DNA from: Elmis aenea
Taxonomy: Eukaryota > Arthropoda > Insecta > Coleoptera > Elmidae
DNA: 64,000 nucleotides
NCBI GenBank assembly: GCA_947652605.1
Contig: OX393582.1
Span: 14,718,544 to 14,782,543, forward strand
Reading direction: 5' to 3'
The stretch's first letter is position 1; each line of letters opens with the position of its first letter. This document shows, piece by piece, positions 55,034-64,000 of the stretch. The position numbers were made by a program, and so were the translations under genes. The notes below the pieces were generated by a model. The model had not been told where the DNA came from and did no database searches. It saw nothing but the letters and a program-made list of their open reading frames with translations.

Positions 55034-57607
55034 GGGTAAATGTACCTATTATGGAATACCCCCCTAATATGGAATACACATGTTTCATTTAGATTATAGG
55101 GTGTTATCTATTGGCAGTGTTCTATATCAATAGATGATGCCCTAATGTGGCCGGTAAAAAAGTTTGGGATAATTATTCCCGCGTTTAATGGACACTAGAG
55201 GTTATTGTTGTGTACATCAGGCTGCGAAATTATACTCGTGTATTTTTAGGATTGAAATACAGGTATCAGGTAAGTCTGAAACATACTTTATTTAGATTCA
55301 GCATATGCCACAATGAGTGTAGATTACTAATGCACTGCAATAATGGACACTTTTGCTTGCGATTTAAAGTTGTGATTTATTTTCTATAACATGTGCATTT
55401 TTCCTAATATGGAATACGCACAAGTTTTCAATTTGGAATATTCCATAATAGGATCCTAATAATACGTTAATTATGTATGAATTATTTGTACAGCATGCCG
55501 TACCCTAATCAATCTGATGAAGTAAATAAAAGAAGAGTATGATCTATCGACAACCTTAAACCTGCAGTGCAAGCTTGCATAACGGGCGACATGGGATTTC
55601 TTAAGGCGCAAAAAACATATGGAATTCCAAGAGGCACCCTCCATAGATTTGTACAATTGGTAAAGAAAAACGAAGATAAAAATATTGACGAGGTATTGTC
55701 TCTTCCATTGGGTCGAAAGCCAGTTTTTTCTTTCGCTTTAGAACAAACTTTAGCCAAGCACTGTCTTGAAATGGAGCGGAGATTCTTTGGTTTAACAAAA
55801 AAAGACATAACGAGGATTGCATTTCAGTTAGCAGAGGCTAGTAATGTACAGACGCCATTTAATACCAAGAATAAAACTGCGGGAAGAAAATGGTTTGCCA
55901 ATTTTTTACGGCGAAACCCTGAAATATCATTAAGAACCCCCGAAGCCACGTCAATCGCTCGAGTCAAAGGATTTAATCGAAAAAGTGTGTCAGCGTTTTT
56001 TGATATCCTTGACAGCGAATATAACAAGCACAATTTCTCAGCAAATAGGGTATACAATTGCGATGAAACCGGTGTCACTATAATTCCAGGCAAGCAAGTA
56101 AAAATTCTGGCTAAGAAAGGGAAGAAACGAATAGGCTGCTTAACTTCCGCAGAACGAGGAAGTCTTGTGACACTTGTAACTTGTATGAGTGCTGGTGGAA
56201 ATTATGTTCCCCCTTTGATCATTTTTCCCAGGGTTCGAATGAAGAATGAGCTTATGGACGGTGCACCACCTGGGTCTATTTTTGCATGCCACAAATCGGG
56301 CTGGATACAAATGGAGATGTTTACAACATGGTTCAAACACTTCATTCACTGTGTTAAACCTACTGCTGATGATCCAGTTATCCTTGTGTTGGATGGACAC
56401 TTTTCCCACACTCGCAATTTAGATGTTGTGCTTCTTGCGCGCGAATCTTTTGTTAGCATTGTTTGCCTTCCACCACATTGCTCCCATAAAATTCAACCGT
56501 TGGATGTTGCATTTATGCGTCCGTTTAAATGCTATTATAACGAGGAAGTGAGAACTTGGTTAGCAAATCACAGAAATCCCGTTCGGCCCTTGACGCAATA
56601 TCAGATTTCAGCATTAATTGGTAAGGCGCATGCTAAGGCAGCAACAGTAGAAATTGCAGTAAATGGGTTTAATAAAACGGGCATATACCCACTAAACAGA
56701 TATGTCTTCAAAGACCACGACTTTATTGAGGAAACTGACACAAATCTAGACAAATCTGACAATTCCACTCAAACACTACAAATAGAAAATGTTTGCCCAC
56801 TTCCTAGATTTGAACAAAATGAAACAGCTCCTAAACGTGGTCGCAAGAAAGGGGAAGCGAAAATGTTAACATCTACGCCAAACAAAAATGAGTTAGAGCA
56901 GTCGATAATAAATCGGCCATCGACTTCTGGATCTCAAATTCAAGCCGTCAAGCGAAATATTTTAGAATCGAAAAAACCCATCCCAAAAAAGAGAAGAATT
57001 TCTTCTTCCTCAGAATCATCCTGGGAATTTTCTGATCAGAATAACGGAAACTCATCTTCCGAAGATGACGCCGACTGTCTCTATTGCAAAAAACTGTGGT
57101 CACGCAGTACAGGCGAAGGGCAATGGGTGAAGTGCTTACGATGTTCGCGATGGGCCCATGCTAAATGTGCTGGAAATCCGAAAAAAACCTTTAACTGTAT
57201 GACTTGCCGTGGTCTTCAAGACGTTCAGTAAAACTATATCCGTATTTTTCAGTTGTTTGTGTTATTATAGGATTAAATTTTGTTTTATAGTTTTCTATCA
57301 TGGTGTTAATTTACAAGTTTAAATAAAATGTTTCTGTTGTGTTTACTCCGTATTTTAAGCCTATTCCATATTAGGCACACCAGTATTCCATATTTGGTTC
57401 TATGTGTTCCTAATATGGGAAAGTGCAAAAAATTATAGTACATTATAAATCTTTTTTAATTATAATATTACGGCTTTTTAGGCCTATATATCAACTAACA
57501 ACGGTTTAAAGAACCGATTTATAAAATACATTAAACTCCTATCCCTGTCGAAGTGTATTTAACAAGTACAATTCCTTAAGTATTCCATATTCGGCACTTT
57601 TACCCCA
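55034..57607 (+). mobile_element. Pogo/Jerky-type transposon
   Basis: Termini GGGTAAATGTACCTATTATG at left and, complemented, GGGTAAAAGTGCCGAATATG at right, TA flanks with 1-2 bp uncertainty at the right. It carries one transposase gene with a single nonsense codon. Repeated TATGGAATAC/GTATTCCATA words occur at both ends (55049, 55067, 55409, 57359, 57393, 57588). Confidence 0.9.
55495..57231 (+). pseudogene. Pogo/Jerky-type transposase, one nonsense codon
   Basis: ATG at 55495 (MPYPNQSDEVNKRRV). The sole break is TGA at 55540; beyond it 562 codons are continuous. Domains: N-terminal Psq-type HTH (YGIPRGTLHRFV), second HTH_Tnp_Tc5-like block (RKWFANFLRRNPEISLR). The DDE_1 core has Asp in YNCDETGV (56062), Asp in ILVLDGHFSH (56392) and the third in KIQPLDVAFMRPFK (56503). 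Then a basic linker and a C-terminal PHD-like finger (C-x2-C, then VKCLRCSRWAHAKCAGN and FNCMTC). Jerky/tigger-type proteins bind DNA and cut and paste. The PHD finger is less usual. A start after the stop would remove part of the first HTH. Confidence 0.9.
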
Positions 57608-57609
57608 TA

Positions 57610-58755
57610 AACGAAAACAAAACATTTAAATCGTTTGTCAAGTTAGCAGACACTCGATGGCTTTCGAGATACAATGTTATAAAAAGAATTCAAGAGCACT
57701 GGCTTGAATTAAAAACTTTTTTTAATATGGCTGGCCAAAATGAGAAATGCTACAAAGCCAAAACTATAGCAGCAATTTTAAATGACCCGATAATATGTAA
57801 ACTTTTTATTGCCAATATTAGAGGAAACAAACAATCTAAATTTAATTTTTCAGAGCAATAAATATGATACAGGCTCCGCATATAAACATTACTTTATGGT
57901 GATTGAATCTCTCGCTAAGAGAGTTATTAATTAAACCAATATTTTTAAAAGTTGAGCATAATGATAACAGAGATGTAAATATTATTGCAAACATAGCTAA
58001 AGCCTGTGAAAATGATTTGTCTTTTCTCTTACCTGATGATTCGGATTTAGGCCAGACCTTTTTTGAAGATCTAAATAAAAGTAACATTTCACGTGATGAA
58101 AAAAATGGAATTAAAGAACGATGTCATACATTCATGTCAATTATTAAAAGAATTTATGGCTAGAGTACCATCCCATGTTCAACTTTTTCAAAATGTTAAA
58201 TATTTATCGCCACATCATTTTACAAAAAATAAAATTAGTTTTGCAACCTTAGATTTGCATCTTTTTATATCCCCTAATGATGACATTAATAGAATTGAAA
58301 ACCAGTGGAGAAAATTAAATATGGTTAACTGGACAGATGAATGTGGAGGCAATTTGCCAGATAATACATTAGAATTTTGGCCAGTGGTTTTTAATTATAA
58401 AGATAGTTCAGGAAACAATATATTCAGAGAATTAGCAGCGGTTGTTATTAATTTTCTTATATTACCAATTAGTATTGCTGCTATAGAGCGTGTTTTTTCA
58501 ATTATGAACAATGTCAAAACGAAACTGAGGAATAGAATGAAATTAAACACCTTAGAATCGATCATTCGAACAAAAGTCTATTGTTTTAATAGAAACGTAT
58601 GTTGCAAAAATTTTGAACCAAGTCAGCACATGTTAAATTTGTTTAATGCGAGCATGTATAATAATATTAAGAACGTAGAGACTGAAACAAGGAGCCATAG
58701 TGAGAGTGAATTTCAAGTGTTATTAAAATTAAGTGAGCCTTCCGTTTTTTTTTAA
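57610..58755 (+). pseudogene. hAT-4 transposase, C-terminal part
   Basis: Resumes KTFKSFVKLADTRWLSRYNVIKRIQEHW, then a frame change near 57850, and 57903-58163 and 58093-58755. The dimerisation block FLILPISIAAIERVFSIMNN is at 58450-58510, with the conserved ER-x-FS. It ends near 58755. It is broken by at least two frameshifts. No terminal repeats were found. Confidence 0.8.
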
Positions 58756-58759
58756 TTTT

Positions 58760-59070
58760 ATGTCAGAGTACTCTTCATGCTTAATTTTTTATATTTAAAA
58801 CAAATCTCCTTAACAGTTAGGCTTAATACCACTAAATGTCAAAATTTTTTTGGCCATCAAATTAATAACAATTTTTTTTAGAATAACAATTATTTCTAGG
58901 ATGTACTATTTTATGCATTTTATACGTTGTTTAAATTTCAAAAAAGTTGTGTATACAATTTTCTTTACTTATTGTTTTGTGGAGTTAATCGATTTGGCAA
59001 ATGAGCGGCTTAAGTAAAGAATAAAATAAATAAATAATTTATTGTTTTGCAACATTTTCATTTTCTTATA
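58760..59070. other. AT-rich spacer
   Basis: No reading frame or terminus recognised. Confidence 0.4.
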
Positions 59071-59234
59071 CAGTACTGCGCTAAAGTATGGAAACAGACG
59101 AATATCTAGAACACTATTATTACAATATTTGGTGTCTGACTAAAATTGAATATTTTCCAAGATATTGCATTTTGCATTAAATCTGACATATTTTCAATAA
59201 TATCTGTCTGTTTCCATACTTTTGCGCAGCACTG
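59071..59234. mobile_element. Mariner MITE, 164 bp
   Basis: Ends CAGTACTGCGCTAAAGTATG and, complemented, CAGTGCTGCGCAAAAGTATG; TA on both sides. Internal palindrome around ATATTGTAATAAT. Same family as the unit at 1291-1475. Confidence 0.85.
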
Positions 59235-59369
59235 TATATTCTGTTTACTTGTGATTTTGTTGAGTTTATGTAAATTAAATTTTTTTTTGGCCTTTAATAT
59301 TTTTTTAACCCTTTATCATATTTTCCGTTCCAAGTTCCAATTTTAACTAAATAAAAAAAAAAAGTGAGT

Positions 59370-59760
59370 TGGCGATTTCGGCTACATGGGCGTCCTCTGT
59401 TGGCGGTTTTGGCTACTTTAGCGCGCATTTTGGGCGATTCGAGTAACAAACCACCTGGTCATCCTGGCCCCGGGAATCTCCTGTTTTCTTGAACGAAGAG
59501 CTGGAACGAAAGATATTCGTTGGTCGGACGCCGTGGTCCGCGGGTCAGTTGGACTCATCTTCCAATGGCTACCGCCTTTTGGGAGCGGGTCGTTCATCCA
59601 CGTCCGGTAACTATTTAGAGTTGCGCCCCGCGTTCAGTATAATTATTCAAAGTGTTGATTATAATAAATAATTGTTTTGCCAAGCCAGTGTCTCATTTCT
59701 GAGCAGTCGAGTGTTTATTTAGAGCTTTGTCCGATATAATTGCCGGTCCTCATAAAAAGC
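59370..59760. other. Possible LTR-like GC-rich segment
   Basis: Base composition jumps to over 50% GC between about 59395 and 59640 (GTCGGACGCCGTGGTCCGCG), followed by AATAAATAATTG. This is like the promoter and R-U5 region of Ty3/gypsy or BEL LTRs, but TG...CA ends or target duplications could not be assigned. Confidence 0.3.
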
Positions 59761-59769
59761 CGCGGCTTT

Positions 59770-60200
59770 GTAAGTATTTTTGTTAATTAAAAATCGTAAC
59801 CATATTTTGATGTAATCAATATATACCGTGTGTTCTAAAAGAGTTCTCCAACATGTACCTCCTTATATAAGTATAAGTTTTACTTTCTTTATGTCTGAAG
59901 TAAAATTGTCGAGGGTAAACTATTTCGTGTTACTGAATTGTTTTTTTTTTTTATTGAATTATTTATGGTTTAAGGGAAAATGGCAGCGAATACTTATGGA
60001 AGCATGTCATGGGGCACATTTTTTATAACACACGGTATAATATCATGTATTGTGAACAAGTTATTGGTCATCAGTGATGCGTTTATTTTGAATGTCAATA
60101 TTATTGGTCTTGAAGCATTAAAAAATTAGTAATGTTTGAAATACTCATCTTTATTGCATTAATGTATAGAAACAAACACATAAACTAATTGTCTTTTATT
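59770..60200. other. AT-rich spacer
   Basis: Nothing recognised. ACACGG-type ends at 59828 (CCGTGTGTTCTAAAAGAG) and 60030 (AACACACGG) form a short inverted pair. Confidence 0.35.
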
Positions 60201-60211
60201 CTCTGTTAACA

Positions 60212-60283
60212 GTGCTTTCCAAGCTTCCAATTCTTCTTGCGTTCCGCCGGCCCCGATAGATACTGCCGGCAGTGCTGCTGTCG
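60212..60283 (+). other. Exon-like segment with GT-AG boundaries
   Basis: About 72 bases (TGCTTTCCAAGCTTCC...GCTGCTGTCG) lie between an acceptor-like TCTCTGTTAACAG and a donor GTAAGT. One plus frame reads AFQASNSSCVPPAPIDTAGS. It is GC-richer than its flanks. No neighbouring exons recognised, so it is only a candidate. Confidence 0.3.
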
Positions 60284-61197
60284 GTAAGTCATAAAATGTT
60301 TTTTTGTTTAAATATCGTATAAAGCATTGGTTTCCAACCTTGGGGCAGCAACATAACACCAATCGCTAATTCACGAACTGTTTGAAAACTAAGTGATTCA
60401 AATCAGACAAATGCATGCTTTCAAATAATTTAACGCTGTTGCAAAGTCAAAATTCATTATTTTGGTTATGATTTTGTTTTCAAACATTTGGGCCGTGTGT
60501 ACAACAATTTGGGAACCACTGTTTTTTTATACTATGTTATATACCGGTTTAATTTGACTAGGAAAAACATTTTTTTAAATTTGTAAATTGTATTGTCTTC
60601 TTAATCGGCAAAAATTTGTTCTTTTAATTAGTAAAATAAAAAAAAATTGAATACTTTTAATTAATTGTGCAAAACTTATAATTGTTAGATAAAAGTGTAC
60701 CTTAAATTTTTGTTTAAGTTCTGTTTTTCATCCCCTGCTTCATACACAATTTTTTTTTTATGACATTCGTTTTAACATTATATGTTTGATATCAGACACA
60801 TATTTGCAGCAATGAATACTACAAAGTAATTTTAATATTTGGTCTGTAAATGTATGTAAACATTTGTTTTTTCAAAATCTATTTTTTAAGATAAATGAAG
60901 GATTTAATAAATGGGGACCATGTGTAACTTTATTATAGTAGTTGCGAGTTACGAGTGTTGATGAGAATATGTTTTGTACTGGTACTTGTAACTTGCACGT
61001 GTTGCCCCCTACATTAAAATATGTGCAAATTGTTCAGTGGAATATAACATGTAATAATTTTTATAGTTAAATCAATGTCTAAATTTGTATTAATTTTGTA
61101 ATGTTTATTATTTAGAAATATAGGCTACAGTCCACTCTTTGTGTACTATTGGAGTAATGCACAAATACATATTTATAGAAATTACTGCTAACAACAG

Positions 61198-61702
61198 GTT
61201 TCTCGTATTATGATTGACGCTACTGGAGGAATAGTGAAAAAAATTGATCATTCTTGGGGAGAGAAAACCCCTCACATACAACATTTCTGTCAGAGATCAA
61301 GGCAAAAACAATATTCAGTATGCAGCATGCTTAGTGCCAGTCATAACTCTAGAACCATTTATATGTGGCTTTCAGTTTGGCTAACAAGTGGCGCCATTGC
61401 ACCGTATGAAATAGTAACAGATATGTCAAGAGCATTAATTTATGCGTGTATAAATGCAATTTAAAACTTTGGATGTATGTTAATACTTTTTAACATACTA
61501 AAAGGAAATGATAAACCATATCCTAAGTGTTACCTGCGCAGCGATGTAGCGCGTTTGATGAAACTTTTAAGTGGTTGGTCCAGCTTAAAAAATCAACATC
61601 GATTAACAAGAAAGTTTTATTTAAAAGCACTAGAGCAAGCAGTGAAAAGTACTGATATAACTGACCTAAAAAATATTTTACGAGCAATCTGTACAGATCC
61701 CG
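61198..61702 (+). pseudogene. Transposase-like fragment, superfamily not placed
   Basis: After an AACAACAG acceptor-like site, frames 61210-61461 and 61477-61702 read MIDATGGIVKKIDHSW, SMLSASHNSRTIYMWLSVWL, YEIVTDMSRALIYACINA, CYLRSDVARLMKLLSGW and KFYLKALEQAVK. The D-A-T-G-G and V-T-D-x-S-x-A-L pattern suits a DDE/RNase-H fold with two acidic residues, and similar sequences are found repeatedly in insect genomes. A stop at 61462 and the following RT insertion break it. Confidence 0.5.
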
Positions 61703-62064
61703 CCAGAGCAGTTTGGATTTCGCAGAAACAGAAGTTGCGAAGATGCCATAAACCTGATAATTTCTGAAATAAAAACAGCCACATCTCTACCAAAAGGGAG
61801 CTTATACGCCGCCTTTATTGACTTCCGCAAGGCCTTTGATATGGTGGATAGAACTATTTTATGTGAAAACCTTATTAAGCAGGGTGTTAAAGGGAAGATA
61901 TACAATGTAATCAATAATATGATGAACACAAATTATATAAAAGTAGATAATGGGAAAGAACTATCGAATCCAATCCATCAAAAACAAGGAGTGTTACAAG
62001 GAGATACCTTGAGCCCGACACTATTCCTGGCCTTTGTGCAGGACCTGCCAGACTTTATAAAAAC
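61703..62064 (+). pseudogene. Non-LTR reverse transcriptase fragment
   Basis: The frame reads PEQFGFRRNRSCEDAINLI, then SLYAAFIDFRKAFDMVDRT (catalytic Asp in FIDF-x-KAFD), and QGVLQGDTLSPTLFLAFV (the conserved G-x-x-QGD-x-LSP box). The FADD box is absent, as the fragment ends at about 62064. Continuous but truncated on both sides. Confidence 0.85.
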
Positions 62065-62275
62065 GCACGAAATACTCTCCAATAGGCAGCGGTGGGATAT
62101 TTTCGACGTCAAGTTCCCGTAAGAGTCCTTCTTTCCATCTAATTGGCAGGATCTCCGGAACCAATCCAGAGTCAACGCATCCTCATCGCGGATAGCGTTC
62201 ATCTCCTTGGTAGACTAAAGCGATAGTGGTGATTCGCAATTCTTCTCAAAACCCCTTTTTTTCCAATTTCCCAAA

Positions 62276-63300
62276 ATGGTCAAAAACGGACAAAATTCTA
62301 ACTCTAATCGAGAAACAAATGAAAGTCGCAAATACTTACCTTTCGATAGTTGTTTGAAAATTATTCCAAATTTTGACGGTGATAGCAATAAATATCCCGA
62401 ATTCTCAAATTGTTTAGAAATTGTTTCTCAACGTTGCGATCCTGCAGATGTTAAAGTTCTGTTAGAGTATACTTTCACTAAATTGTATGGAACGGCGTTT
62501 ACTGCTGTTCAATATACAAAAGTTAATTCATTTGAGCAACTACCCCAAATACTAGATCAATTTTTTATAGGTGTATATCTGTTTACGCTTTAGAAAATTA
62601 ATTCATAAATTTTAGATAAAGCAATAGTGAAAATATCACTTCATATTTCAACAGGCTAAATTCAATCGTTAATCCCTTAATTCAAGAGTTATCTAAAAAT
62701 AAAGATAACATAGAAATTGAAATTCAAGAGTTATCTAAAAATAAAGATAACGTAGAAATTGAAATTCAAGAGTTATCTAAAAATAAAGATAACGTAGAAA
62801 TTGAAACTATTTCAAAATTATATAACAACCGAGCACTAAATTATTTTATTTGGGTATTCGACATCCTTTTAAACTTCTAGTTCAGGCTCGCGATTTTACT
62901 ACTCTAAATTCGGCATTCGATTACGCGATTCAAAAAGAGAGCGAATTGGCAAACGATCGCTCAAGTCAAAGAGTATTCTATTATAATGACGCAAAATCAA
63001 GCCGTTATTGTCAAAATTGCGAAAAGACCGGTCATGATACAATGTCTTGTTATGGTAACAGTCAAAATAAGTTTCGCGAATCTAATTCTTCGCCGCGTCC
63101 CCATTTTCAAAATCAATTGTTTTAATAACAGTAAAAGACATTCCACAAATTCTAACTCTCAGGCAAGCACTAGCCAAAATGTTAATAATTCATTAAACGT
63201 TAATGTAGAAGATGATCTAAATTACGACTGTAATGTTAAATGTATTCAATGTATTACCAAACACTCGATATCGCATTTTAAATCTATTAGTTGATAATGG
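62276..63300 (+). pseudogene. Ty3/gypsy-like gag, broken
   Basis: ATG at 62276 (MVKNGQNSNSNRE), a capsid-like segment (FDGDSNKYPEFSNCLEIV), then a shift near 62580. A 42-bp tandem repeat encodes IQELSKNKDNVEIE three times at 62679-62808; beyond another shift is a QARDFTTLNSAFDYAIQKE-like region and a zinc knuckle C-x2-C-x4-H-x4-C (CQNCEKTGHDTMSC) near 63008. This is typical of gypsy-group gag, which coats the RNA. Frame changes inactivate it. Confidence 0.75.
62679..62808 (+). repeat. 42-bp tandem repeat, three copies
   Basis: The unit begins AATTCAAGAGTTATCTAAAA and encodes a 14-residue charged helix. Copies 2 and 3 are almost identical, copy 1 differs by one base (ATA for GTA). Confidence 0.85.
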
Positions 63301-63653
63301 TGCTGATTCTGCTGATTGATATAAGTTTATTAACATCTACGTGTTTACCATCTTTAGACATAAATCACGCCGTCAATTCAAATAAGTGGAATAACGAGTA
63401 CCAAATTTCAAACCCAGGGAACTTCTACTATTGACTTCAAAATTTTTAACAAAATATATCAACATGAATTTCAGATTTTGCCAGACAACTTTTCTTTCGC
63501 AGACGACGGAATTCTAGGTAGGGATATTCTAATAAAAACTAAAATTATAATCGATTATTCAAACAAACTAATTTTGTTTAAAAAATACGCAAATCTGGGA
63601 ACTTCTAACCAAGCAAACCTAAATCTACAATCTCGAAGTGAAAAATTAGCATG
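63270..63653 (+). pseudogene. Retroviral-type aspartic protease, degraded
   Basis: A frame around 63280 reads LLVDNGADS, the retropepsin active-site loop with Asn in place of the usual Thr/Ser. After further shifts the later frame reads FADDGILGRDIL and IIIDYSNKLILF, the C-terminal beta strands of gypsy-type proteases. No RT, RNase H or integrase follows before the LTR, so the pol gene is deleted. Confidence 0.7.
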
Positions 63654-64000
63654 TGTAAGTCACATAATACTAAGTCCCATCATATTTACATATTAGATAT
63701 TAGATATATTCAAATAACTTGGGTAAGGAAGTAAGCTGTCAGACGCCCAATAAAGTAACCATTTTTATTACAACCGAGCTAAACATTCGAAATAGATCCG
63801 ATTGAGTATTCATGCATATTTAACTTTTAACCCCCAAAATGTAGAAGTGTGATTGGCTGTATTTTTGTAAACTGTTGACTAGAAGGGTAGATTAAGTAAA
63901 TATTAAGTTAGTTCTATTTTGTAACTCACGCTATTAAGGCGTTTATTCTTAATAAAGTTTTTTAAAAACGTAAAGTTCGTTTTCACGAATTTAACGTACA
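63654..64000 (+). repeat. 3' LTR of Ty3/gypsy-like element
   Basis: From TGTAAGTCACATAATACT to the window end at AATTTAACGTACA (TG...CA). AATAAAG near 63950 suits a polyadenylation signal. No matching 5' LTR is present before the gag at 62276, so the element is partial. The right edge of the LTR coincides with the window boundary. Confidence 0.5.

Noticed and set aside
57842..58087. Minus-strand ORF in hAT-4
   Set aside because: Antisense of the transposase frame at 57903-58163.
1..64000. CRISPR array, tRNA, rRNA, riboswitch or bacterial operon
   Set aside because: No spaced identical repeats, no cloverleaf or ribosomal sequence; splice sites and transposons show that the DNA is eukaryotic.

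Overview
This is intergenic, repeat-rich DNA from an arthropod, almost certainly an insect. The base composition is AT-rich, genes have GT-AG introns, and there is no bacterial-style gene packing. The DNA-transposon superfamilies present (hAT, PIF/Harbinger with MADF-BESS or Myb partner genes, mariner and pogo types, Merlin, piggyBac), together with insect-type non-LTR and LTR retroelements, are typical of beetle, hemipteran or hymenopteran genomes. The species cannot be named from this window. No tRNA, rRNA, CRISPR array or bacterial operon was seen.

Host genes. The only convincing host-type genes are two minus-strand paralogues of a small secreted or membrane leucine-rich-repeat protein. 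Copy 1 lies at 3336-4615 and copy 2 at 44746-46086. Each has a 35-nt first coding exon for a signal peptide, one intron of about 0.4 kb, and a long second exon. They come from a tandem duplication that includes promoter and 3' flank (about 2.9-4.7 kb and 44.4-46.2 kb), now separated by about 40 kb of transposons. Copy 2 keeps a transmembrane segment and cytoplasmic tail. Copy 1 ends inside the hydrophobic segment and has lost the TATA box.

Layout. 1-8257: LRR copy 1, mariner scraps, a compound foldback element and a Helitron-like repeat. 8258-23639: a deep nest. A 15-kb hAT (hAT-1, target duplication AGACAGAG) is interrupted by a Harbinger (9.57-11.30 kb), a TA-flanked MITE (11.97-12.87 kb) and a second hAT (hAT-2, 12.9-20.9 kb). 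hAT-2 holds an apparently intact Harbinger and a third, young hAT (hAT-3). Two related Harbinger MITEs sit in or at the end of hAT-1. 23.6-26.3 kb: hAT-7 remains with a piggyBac derivative inside. 26.8-28.9 kb: a Merlin element with a 5'-truncated non-LTR retrotransposon in its left inverted repeat. 29.5-30.9 kb: a Jockey-like gag broken by a Harbinger MITE. 31.1-32.6 kb: part of a DUF7869-like gene preceded by a repeated 19-mer. 34.2-35.1 kb: an endogenous fragment resembling the polymerase (L) gene of a mononegavirus. 36.9-38.7 kb: reverse-transcriptase scraps, an unidentified 161-codon ORF and a Harbinger remnant. 39.2-42.9 kb: a mariner-type element split by a nearly complete Harbinger. 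47.6-51.3 kb: a pogo deletion derivative, then hAT-5 containing hAT-6. 52.5-58.8 kb: a Tc1/mariner-like remnant and hAT-4 split by a pogo/Jerky-type element with a single nonsense codon. 61.2-64 kb: a fragment of an unplaced transposase, a non-LTR RT fragment, and the gag-protease part of a Ty3/gypsy-like element with its 3' LTR.

How the parts relate. Most genes here are transposition genes acting only on their own element. Harbinger elements carry a DDE transposase plus a divergent Myb/MADF DNA-binding partner; hAT, Merlin and pogo elements carry one transposase. Target duplications at many junctions allow relative dating, and several interrupted reading frames rejoin in frame when the inner element and one target copy are ignored.
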